A stretch of 13,024 nt of DNA, from assembly GCA_026770575.1 (NCBI GenBank), contig MU657348.1, positions 12,119 to 25,142 on the forward strand. The letters run 5' to 3'. Both the position numbers and the translations under genes were made by a program. Origin of the DNA: Pelagophyceae sp. CCMP2097 (lineage: Eukaryota > Sar > Pelagophyceae). The notes below the pieces were generated by a model that saw only the letters and a program-made list of their open reading frames with translations, did not search any database and had not been told where the DNA came from. Of this stretch, positions 7,257 through 13,024 are shown piece by piece (the first letter of the stretch is position 1; every line of letters starts with the position of its first letter).

Positions 7257-7581
7257 GGCCGCGCCGCGGGGCTTAATCGCAACGCACAGGCCGAAAAAAC
7301 ACGGGATTAGGAGAGGCCAATAAAGGCAATGTGGGAGTTTATTATTAAATCTAAAGCGGGGTCTTTAAGTCCCCACGAAGGGGGAAAGTATATTCAGGTG
7401 TACGGCGCGTGTACAGGACGAGCAGCCAAATTCGCATGCCTAGCGGAGTAGAAACGTGAACGAGCAGGCTCGAACCCGCGACCTTATGCAAGACATTTGA
7501 ACTGGAGGGCCCATCGGACGGGCGAAGGGGGGAAACCCGGAAATATGGCGGAGGATGGCCAATGATTTCCGCTGATGGCAG
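7257..7581. other. upstream region of the three-finger gene
   Basis: The first 90 bases upstream of the start include an A6 run and an AT-rich stretch (7316-7352) and may hold the promoter. A tRNA-like fragment lies farther out (7455-7540, listed separately). No other gene is supported. Confidence 0.4.
7455..7540 (-). other. tRNA-Ala-like fragment with B box
   Basis: On the minus strand, GGTTCGAGCC (7476-7467) matches the pol III B box. It is preceded by CTTGCATAAGGTCGCG, close to the anticodon loop, variable loop and T stem of a tRNA with a TGC (Ala) anticodon. An A-box-like CTCCAGTTC lies upstream. The anticodon stem does not pair and no acceptor stem is evident, so this is a decayed tRNA or the head of a SINE. 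Confidence 0.3.
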
Positions 7582-7981
7582 GAGGGCCAAAGTGCCGCAT
7601 ATCGGAAGCGGTATCCATTCGTACCTATGTTGAGCGTGGATATCGCTGCCGAGGTGCGGCACTTTGGCCACTGGGGCACACCAGGGTGCTTTCTAAGCGC
7701 GTCGACCACTTTTTGCGTATTGTCGGCGCCGGGAGGCGCCGAATGCGTGACCTCGGGGCCGGCATCCATTCGTACCTATGTTGAGCGCGGATACCGCCCT
7801 CGAGGTGCGGCACTTTGGCCACTGGGGCACCCCAGGGTGTTTTCTTAGCGTGCCGACCACTTTTTGCGTATCGTCGGCGCCCCAGTGGCCAAATAGCCGC
7901 ACCTCGAGGGCGGTATCCATTCGTACATATGTTGAGCGCGGATACCGCTCTCGAGGTGCGGCACTTTGGCCACTGGGGCAG
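7582..7981. repeat. 151-bp tandem array with internal palindromes
   Basis: The landmark CCATTCGTAC begins at 7615, 7766 and 7917, an exact 151-base spacing. A partial unit precedes the first and the array stops near 7981. Each unit contains GAGGTGCGGCACTTTGGCC and a CCACTTTTTGCGTAT stretch. Where the units meet, an inverted repeat forms; the best is 7880-7918 with 7940-7978, complementary at 36 of 39 positions around a 21-base loop. The corresponding junction of the first unit is degenerate. Confidence 0.85.
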
Positions 7982-8339
7982 AGTTGAAGGGCGTCCATCG
8001 CTCGACAATTGACACAGACAGATTGCAGGCTCTACTCACCGGCCCGGGATAAAATTTGCATGGCCGTGGGTGACCCCTCGCGGCAAGGGCGCGGCCCCAA
8101 GCTTGTATGCGGGATCGCCGTGCGGGCTCGAGACGAGTGCGGTCAAGGAGTCGAGATGTTTCTCGAGAAAACCCAACTAATATCAGGAGCTCTGTCTCCT
8201 TTTTCGGCCTGTGACGCAGCGCAAGCCAGGGCTTGGCGAGAGGTTATGTCTCCACCCGGGCCGTTTATGGGCTCCTTTAATGTCCGTTAAATGTCCGTTG
8301 GGAGCTAACTAACTAGATTTTTGAGCTGAACGTCAATGT
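7982..8339. other. spacer without a supported gene
   Basis: Mixed-composition sequence with a frame open on the plus strand (8009-8290) that shows no recognisable features. A short direct repeat, AATGTCCGTT, occurs at 8279-8288 and 8290-8299 in slightly different contexts. Nothing further can be supported. Confidence 0.4.
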
Positions 8340-8378
8340 GTCATGTTGCGGCCCACTGTTTTTTCGCTACCCCCTTGC
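8340..8378 (-). repeat. right copy of 39-bp inverted repeat
   Basis: Positions 8340-8370 are the exact reverse complement of 5835-5865; 8371-8378 (CCCCTTGC) match the outer GCAAGGGG of the left copy. It lies about 480 bp upstream of the BED-finger gene on the plus strand. Confidence 0.9.
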
Positions 8379-8612
8379 CTTTGTCACCCAATTTTCTTAA
8401 CGAGAGTTTTGTACCCCGAAAGGAAAATTTGGGAATTTTTCTGCATTTTGACTCTTTTGAAATTAAATTCTAGGGCTAAGAAAATTAATTTTTAAAAGTA
8501 AGATATGGTTCGACAATTGTACAGTTGTAAAGATTAATTTTGTCGGGGATTTCTTAAGAGCGTTTTTACTACGAGCTTAGCTCAAGGTGGATAAAAACAT
8601 GGCGACGGGCTC

Positions 8613-8659
8613 CAGGGAACATGTTTGAAACAACGTTTTGATGGGATTTCATAAAACAT
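8613..8659 (+). repeat. 47-bp direct repeat, left copy
   Basis: Matches 9424-9470 in the same orientation with scattered differences. It is AT-rich and begins CAGGGAACATGTTT. The spacing between the copies is 811 bp. Confidence 0.7.
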
Positions 8660-8855
8660 CCAAAAACACGTGTTTAAATTAAAACACGCTAAAAATATCG
8701 CGCGTGTCAGAGCGCGTCCGCCACCCTCGCGGAAGACCAGGGAGTCGTACAAAGCGGTCTGGATGATCATTCCTCAATAATTTTGAATCCGCCTAGGAAC
8801 TCCCATTCGCCAAAAGTTATTGCGAGAGCGACAAGGCCGCCACGCACTGAGGCCG

Positions 8856-9152
8856 ATGTCGGGACGCGCGAGGGACCCGGTGCACGGGCACATCCTCCTG
8901 GAGGTGGAGACGCACGAAGATGGCGGCAAGACGAAGTCCCGCCAGAAGTGCACCTGCGTGCACTGCGGCAAGATGCAGGTCATCGCCAACGTGGGCCGCC
9001 TGCGCGCGCACCTGTCGGGCGACGACAGCATCGCAGCCAAGGACGGCGGTGGGTGGGGAGCCTGCGCCGCGGCGCCGGTGCTCGTCAAGCAGAAATTCAA
9101 GGCGGTGCGATCTTATAATCCATGCGCCATCCGCGAGCACGTTTCCCCGTAG
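8856..9152 (+). CDS. BED-type zinc-finger protein, hAT transposase-like N-terminus
   Basis: The ATG at 8856 starts a 98-residue frame ending at TAG 9150-9152. Residues 7-12 (DPVHGH) resemble the D-x-V-W-x-H entry of BED domains. Ligand candidates are C34 and C37 (CVHC), H52 in the phrase VGRLRAHLSG, and C70. The order C-x2-C, then R-L-x-x-H-L, then C, and the following Ala/Pro and Val/Lys residues, match BED fingers of hAT transposases (established family knowledge). Complete hAT transposases are usually 600-800 residues with an RNase-H-like core; nothing of the core is seen. After the TAG the same frame stays open to 9440, beginning with a plausible continuation (LTKKRLADSRELPTVARR), so the TAG may be a premature stop in a decaying gene. 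It could also be a separate BED-only protein. Confidence 0.5.
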   Translation: MSGRARDPVHGHILLEVETHEDGGKTKSRQKCTCVHCGKMQVIANVGRLRAHLSGDDSIAAKDGGGWGACAAAPVLVKQKFKAVRSYNPCAIREHVSP

Positions 9153-9440
9153 GCGCGCCTGGCGCTGCTGCTGACGAAGAAGCGGCTCGCGGACAGTCGT
9201 GAGCTTCCGACAGTCGCAAGGCGCGCACGAGCGGCAGCGGCCGCGCGGTCGCTGCGACGCCGCCGAAATACCGCGAGATGCCGCGGATTTAATCCTAATT
9301 TAGTACCCCAATTTGAGCTATTCATCTCTCCAGGGGGTCTGCGCGGGCAGACAGGGGCCCGGCGGCGGCCGCGGGGTTGCGGCGCCACGGCGGGAAACAC
9401 AGAACATTTGTTTAAGCCCTGTTTAGGGAACATGTTTTAA
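9153..9440 (+). pseudogene. possible continuation of the BED-finger gene beyond its TAG
   Basis: The frame stays open for 95 codons after the TAG at 9150-9152. The first 45 codons are Ala/Arg/Leu-rich and could be coding; the later part runs into the AT-rich direct repeat and looks non-coding. Evidence is only frame openness and residue composition. Confidence 0.25.
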
Positions 9441-9470
9441 ACAACGTATTGAGGGATTTGATTAAAACAC
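9424..9470 (+). repeat. 47-bp direct repeat, right copy
   Basis: Second copy of 8613-8659; the sequence begins TAGGGAACATGTTT and is followed by the right inverted-repeat end at 9479-9502. Confidence 0.7.
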
Positions 9471-9663
9471 ATTTTTAAGTTTTTTTCACCTTGGCTTAGC
9501 TCCCTCTTAAAAAAGTTTATAAAAACTTCGTTTTCATCCACTAAATTTTGCCTTATTTTCGATGCAAGGAGTCTGCAAGTACAGAGCCGAAATCGCTTTT
9601 GTTTGAACTCCAAATCTGCAGGCCCATAGTAGCTTTGGCGTCCTGGTGCGGCGGACGGGGGGC
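9471..9663. other. spacer with AT-rich part
   Basis: Includes the right end of the candidate element and AT-rich sequence to about 9610. No gene is supported. Confidence 0.4.
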
Positions 9664-9885
9664 GTCTCCGCTTGACCCTAAGGGCTTCATCGCTTCGTCT
9701 TAACAGGCCCATCCGATAGAACCCTAAGGTCAAGCGGAGGCGGCGTCGGTCGCGCGTTAAGGCATTTCAGGTATCGGCGCCTGCGCTGACACCCGGTGCG
9801 TCCCTCGTGGACCGTCTCCGCTTGACCCTAAGGGCTTCATCGCTTCGTCTGCGGAGGCCCAAGCGATAGGGCCCTAAAAACGAAC
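9664..9885 (+). repeat. direct repeat at 150-bp spacing upstream of the coiled-coil gene
   Basis: A 37-base segment beginning GTCTCCGCTTGACCC is identical at 9664-9700 and 9814-9850. Similarity continues weakly for another 35 bases (both have GGCCCA, CGATAG and CCCTAA). The first copy also pairs with GGTCAAGCGGAG at 9728-9739 through its CTCCGCTTGACC (9666-9677). The last copy ends about 200 bp upstream of the start at 10087, so a regulatory role is possible. Confidence 0.75.
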
Positions 9886-10086
9886 GGGGCCCTCGTCGTT
9901 GGCTCGATTTCGCCATTGCAGCGCCCCTGCGGCGTCCCGCATGTCCCGGCGCCCACTGTGTCTCGAGGGTGGTGCCTCCTTCGCATTCTAGGCCCTGTGG
10001 AGACCATACACCAACCTATAGACACCGGAATCCCGTCTATACTTTGCAACGACGGCGTTTACACAGGCGGAGGCGGTGGCGCGGCG
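9886..10086 (+). promoter_or_regulatory. upstream region of the coiled-coil gene
   Basis: The stretch is open in the gene's frame but has no in-frame ATG before 10087, so it is taken as 5' untranslated and promoter sequence. TATA-like bits (CTATAG at 10016, CTATAC at 10035) occur 50-70 bp upstream of the start; neither can be assigned with confidence. Confidence 0.3.
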
Positions 10087-11502
10087 ATGCATCCAGACGC
10101 CGGTGGCGCGTGTTGCTTCTCGGCATTTTCGACTAATGAACTTACGCGCCGGTACGTGCTCGTCGAGCACGTCGAGGAGGTGCACGGCCTCTCGCGCGAG
10201 CAGCTCGTGGCGGCGGCCAAAAAGGAGCCGCTCGTCTGTCACCTTTGCCGGTCCTTTAAAGTGGTCGGCTCGGACGGGAAGCGCGGCAACCCGATTACCC
10301 GCATTGCGTTCAACCCCGACGAGTGCTGCGAACCGTCGCTCCCGGATCGTGCGACCGATGTCTTTGGCCCGGTGATGCGCGCCCAGAAGCGGCGGCGCAG
10401 CGACACGCCGCCGCCCGAGGAGGAGAGTCCGGCTACCGCCGCGCGGCAACAAGAAGCGCCGGAGTCGCTTGGCGGGGCAACTCCGAAGCCTCAGCGGCCA
10501 TCGTGCCCGGTCAAGTTGAGGCGCGGCGCCGGCAGCGTGGACGTGTTCGCCAACGCCAACACCGAGAGGACCGTCGCGGCTCAGACCTTTTACAGGAACG
10601 AGCCCGCCTTTCTGGAGGCGCAGTTGGAGGAGCGGGTGGAAGCGCGCCTCGCCGCCGAGGGCGCACAGATGAAGCGAGACGCCGTCGCCAGCGTCGCAAA
10701 GGCCAACACGCTCGCGCCCTGGCAGTACGAGCGCAAAGCTGCGACGCAGCTACAACTCGTCGAGGAGGCGCTGGCCGTGGAGCGCCGGCTTAACGCGGAA
10801 ATGAAGACGCGCGAGTGGTGGGAGGAGAACCTCTACGAACGGAAACGGCAAGCCAATGAGGATGTGCGAGCTGCCCAGGAGCGCGCCCACTCTGCCGAGA
10901 CGCGCGCGGGCGCTGCCGACGCGCGGCGCAACGAGGCTGCTTTAGCCGCCGACTCTGCGGCGCGGGCGTGCGGCCTCGAGTACGCCCGCTCTTTGGCGGC
11001 CAAGAAACAAAAAGTCGCGGAGTCGACGTCTGAGCTCGCGGACTGCGTGCTGCTGCTCCAGCAGTCGACGAATACGTGCGACGCACGCAAGCGCGAGTGC
11101 CGGCGGAGCGGCAAAGAGCACGCAAGCGTCCGCCAGAAGCTCGACGCTGTGACTGCCGATTTAGAAACGTCGTCCCTCCGGAAGCGCTGGCTCGAGTCGA
11201 CCAACCAGTCGTTCTATGACCGCCTCGAGAACAAGGTCGCGCGCATCCGGGAGCTGCTGACGGAGGCGCGCCAGCATAAAATTGATGCTGCAGCGTCCGC
11301 GTGGACCCTCGTCGCTTCTCAGAAGCTGACGGCGCAGTTGCAGTTACAGGGCGCCGGCGGTGTGGACGCGCGCCTCTTCGACAATGCTGCCGTCGACGGC
11401 GGGTCCAACCGCGAGCTTCCCTTTGACTTCTTCGACGGTGCGCAGTGGACCGAGCTGGACGAGCTCAAATTAAAGACGGCTCGTACGTGTTTCCTCACTT
11501 GA
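10087..11502 (+). CDS. coiled-coil protein with Cys/His-rich N-terminus (471 residues)
   Basis: This is the longest intact frame in the window, from the first in-frame ATG at 10087 to TGA at 11500-11502. I do not recognise the family. Residues 9-33 have a CC pair followed by an H-x4-H (EHVEEVHG), and residues 51-54 are CHLC, with another CC at 80-81; together these resemble a divergent zinc-binding region. A basic patch (residues 98-104, RAQKRRR) next to a Pro/Glu-rich segment could be a nuclear signal. Residues about 175-420 are rich in Ala, Glu, Arg, Lys, Gln and Leu with few Gly or Pro, as in a long helical coiled coil. The C-terminus is acidic with aromatic residues (DFFDGAQWTELDEL). The protein probably forms dimers or scaffolds; this is inferred. 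Codons are strongly GC3-rich, as in the other real genes here. Confidence 0.75.
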   Translation: MHPDAGGACCFSAFSTNELTRRYVLVEHVEEVHGLSREQLVAAAKKEPLVCHLCRSFKVVGSDGKRGNPITRIAFNPDECCEPSLPDRATDVFGPVMRAQKRRRSDTPPPEEESPATAARQQEAPESLGGATPKPQRPSCPVKLRRGAGSVDVFANANTERTVAAQTFYRNEPAFLEAQLEERVEARLAAEGAQMKRDAVASVAKANTLAPWQYERKAATQLQLVEEALAVERRLNAEMKTREWWEENLYERKRQANEDVRAAQERAHSAETRAGAADARRNEAALAADSAARACGLEYARSLAAKKQKVAESTSELADCVLLLQQSTNTCDARKRECRRSGKEHASVRQKLDAVTADLETSSLRKRWLESTNQSFYDRLENKVARIRELLTEARQHKIDAAASAWTLVASQKLTAQLQLQGAGGVDARLFDNAAVDGGSNRELPFDFFDGAQWTELDELKLKTARTCFLT

Positions 11503-11570
11503 GGGGAACGCGCCCTTATACTCAATGAGAAGTGATCCACACGCGCGCTCTTTCTAGGCGCATAAACACG

Positions 11571-11840
11571 ATGAAATTGCTCACCCAGCTTCTGGCGCAC
11601 GTCGATTTTCTGGCGGGAGACCTACGGAGCAGCAAGGCCCGCGGGCAGCGGCTCGTCCTCCTGCTCGCGCGCTACGCGTGGCCTTCCGACTCGCCCGAGC
11701 GCCGCGAGTACGCTGGCCTCGGTGCCGTCTTCGCGCAGATCTCGGTGAAGGAGTACAAGGGGTATCGCTTAGAACACCAGGGACTTGCTGTCAACTGCAG
11801 CATTCGCCGGAGGCTGTTTTGCTCCTGCTGGGGGTGGTAG
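11571..11840 (+). CDS. small unidentified protein (89 residues)
   Basis: The ATG at 11571 lies 68 bp after the stop of the coiled-coil gene, on the same strand. The start MKLLTQLLAHVDFLAGDL is followed by a basic stretch and a segment reading ARYAWPSDSPERREYAGLG. I do not recognise a family. The last 20 residues (Arg/Cys/Trp-rich) look less protein-like, and another frame (to TAA at 11893) offers a more natural end (EAVLLLLGVVGDVALS). A one-base shift near the GGGG run at about 11759-11762 could join them. The gene may therefore be about 107 residues with an indel, or end as called. Confidence 0.45.
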   Translation: MKLLTQLLAHVDFLAGDLRSSKARGQRLVLLLARYAWPSDSPERREYAGLGAVFAQISVKEYKGYRLEHQGLAVNCSIRRRLFCSCWGW

Positions 11841-12670
11841 GGGACGTCGCGCTGAGTCCCATGATGCCCGATCCTATGGAAATTGTTTGTTAAACACGCT
11901 CAAACTAAAAATCTGAACGTCTGTTTTGGCTCGTCTGAAGTGCTACTCGCGGCAATCGTATAGGATCGGCCATATACCACCCCAGTACGTACGGACCCAC
12001 CCCGTCACAAAGCCGGAATTTCGAATCCCTGCGGTCCTGCAGTTGACAGCCGGGCCCGAACCTTCCCGATAGAGGAGGCTAAATCAAGTCAAAATCAAGG
12101 TAAGGAGGCAAATAAAGATTTTATCGAGTCCATAACATATTGGAGGAAGCGCTTGTTCACGCCCTTGCAAGGCGCCCTCCACGCGGCAGATCATTTCACG
12201 GACACCCCGGGGGGTAGGGAAGCCCGTAGCGACCACGCCCACGCCCGCGGGCGGCCTAGGAGAACCAAAACTTTGCGCCACATGAGACCGGTTTCATCGC
12301 CGATACCCCTTGTACGGGCCATCCAGAATGGCAAGGACTTTCTTGACCCCTCATACCGTCTTGTAAACACACTGAATAAGTATAGGGGCCACCGGGCTTC
12401 GGGGCTGGTGGATACTGGAAAGTCGGGACGGGATATCCGGATGGTGCGTTGTTGCTGGCGCGTGTACTGGAACGAGTGGGCAGTGGCAAAGGGTAGCTCT
12501 GACGAATCGTGCCCACGGTGATAGTCGAAGCCCCCCTCTTCGATCAAGTGGTTTGCTTTCCCCACCCCGTCGAGTTGATCTCTGTGGCTCCTTTTCTGAC
12601 TGTGTTCGTCCACGCCCTCCTCGTCCACGACACGCGTCGCGTAAGCCACCCTCCCGTCGAGTTGAAGTCA
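11841..12670. other. spacer without a supported gene
   Basis: Overlapping open frames exist on both strands (12153-12521 plus and 12191-12649 minus), but neither shows recognisable motifs or the GC-rich third positions of the other genes. A TTTCGAATCCC stretch near 12020 resembles a tRNA B box without the rest of a tRNA, and CGGCCATATACCACC (11967-11981) resembles the start of 5S rRNA but is not followed by a 5S body. Confidence 0.4.
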
Positions 12671-12732
12671 CCAACGGACAGCTCCGTCCAACGGACGCCT
12701 GACGGCATCCGTTGGACTCCGCCATCCGTTGG
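12671..12732. repeat. inverted repeat with 27-bp arms and repeated CCAACGGA motif
   Basis: Arms at 12671-12697 and 12706-12732 surround an 8-base loop and pair at most positions. Each arm holds the motif CCAACGGAC (or its complement) twice, 18 bases apart, so the unit is a doubled palindrome. Confidence 0.75.
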
Positions 12733-12768
12733 CCTCGTCGCTCCGCTCCTCAAACGCGACGCACGCTG

Positions 12769-13024
12769 AAGGGCTCGCTGCGCTCTGTGAGACATTCGAT
12801 CGCACGTTTCGGCGCGCCGCTTGGGGGCGTGCCGGGCCCGGACTCTCGCGGGGGCCGAGGGGAGACCCCCCGGACCCCCCTAAACTTCTTACCCGCATTC
12901 ATCAAATCCACGCTTGCCAAGGGCTCGCTGCGCTGTGTGAGACATTCGATCGCACGTTTTGGCGCGCCGCCTGGGGGAGTGCCGGGCCCGGACTCTCGCG
13001 GGCGCCGGGGGGAGACCCCCCGGA
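12769..13024. repeat. 150-bp tandem array running off the right edge
   Basis: AAGGGCTCGCTGCGCT begins at 12769 and again at 12919, a 150-base spacing; the two copies agree closely through GGAGACCCCCCGGA, where the window ends. Units contain CATTCGATCGCACGTTT and GCCGGGCCCGGACTCTCGCG. The array probably continues beyond the window. No frame through it looks like a protein. Confidence 0.85.

Larger units (their letters stand above)
5820..8378. mobile_element. candidate element bounded by 39-bp inverted repeats
   Basis: The inverted repeats at 5820-5865 and 8340-8378 enclose the three-finger gene, its tail repeats, a tRNA-like fragment and the 151-bp array. The arrangement matches a 2.56-kb DNA transposon with terminal inverted repeats. 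Against this: no transposase catalytic motif is seen, the adjoining bases give no target-site duplication, and both copies sit upstream of outward-facing genes (5754 and 8856), so a shared upstream control element is an alternative. Confidence 0.3.
8573..9502. mobile_element. candidate transposon remnant carrying a BED-finger gene
   Basis: The ends 8573-8598 and 9479-9502 form an imperfect inverted repeat (GAGCTTAG or GAGCTAAG followed by CAAGGTG and an A-rich run). Inside them a 47-base segment at 8613-8659 recurs in direct orientation at 9424-9470 with a few differences (both contain GGGAACATGTTT). These flank a 98-residue frame with a BED-type zinc finger, a domain found at the N-terminus of many hAT transposases. 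The boundaries are tentative and no target-site duplication was found. Confidence 0.4.

Noticed and set aside
7582..7981. CRISPR-like array
   Set aside because: Whole 151-bp units repeat, without short conserved repeats separated by unique spacers, and the genome appears eukaryotic.
7285..8213. 14-base inverted match TTTTTCGGCCTGTG (7285-7298 and 8200-8213)
   Set aside because: A 14-base match between two places in 13 kb is expected about as often by chance.
11961..12070. 5S rRNA-like start (CGGCCATATACCACC)
   Set aside because: The conserved internal control region and the remaining 5S stems are not present downstream.
12191..12649. 152-codon minus-strand reading frame
   Set aside because: No recognisable motif, third positions not GC-rich like the real genes, and an overlapping plus-strand frame is equally open.

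Overview
The window looks like part of a GC-rich nuclear genome from a unicellular eukaryote, probably an alga or other protist. The proteins that can be read carry eukaryotic-style zinc-binding patterns (PHD-like, C2H2-like, BED-like) and a long coiled coil. Coding stretches are very GC-rich with GC-rich third positions, while the spacers hold AT-rich tracts. No ribosome-binding sites or operon packing are seen. Much of the non-coding sequence is repeats: inverted repeats, tandem arrays with units near 150 bp, and tRNA-like fragments. I cannot name the species or assign gene symbols.

Left part (1-4.9 kb). A possible gene tail (2-136) is followed by a 295-bp repeat (293-587), whose inverted second copy lies at 4232-4518. 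Between the copies are a minus-strand gene (676-1468) with a short pentapeptide-like run and an acidic C-terminus, a cluster of ten CCTCGG motifs upstream of it, a fold-back repeat with 71-bp arms (1942-2118), a diverged 165-bp tandem repeat (2248-2677) and a 0.7-kb MITE-like element with 26-bp terminal inverted repeats (3431-4140).

Middle part (4.9-8.4 kb). Two minus-strand genes encode Cys/His-rich proteins: a PHD-like protein (4945-5754) and a protein with three C2H2-like fingers (6061-7256). The second gene, a palindromic 151-bp tandem array and a tRNA-like fragment all lie between two copies of a perfect 31-bp inverted repeat (5835-5865 and 8340-8370). This interval could be an undescribed transposable element, or the repeat could be a shared upstream element of the two outward-facing genes.

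Right part (8.4-13 kb). Three plus-strand genes follow: a BED-finger fragment resembling the N-terminus of a hAT-type transposase (8856-9152), an intact 471-residue coiled-coil protein (10087-11502) and a small unidentified gene (11571-11840). The window ends in another tandem array with a 150-bp unit.

Three genes change reading frame within what is clearly one protein. Four of the five shifts can be explained by a one-base difference in a short homopolymer run. That points to sequencing or assembly indels, or to recent decay, rather than to introns. No metabolic pathway can be inferred; the common theme is zinc-binding, probably nuclear or transposon-linked proteins in a repeat-dense region.
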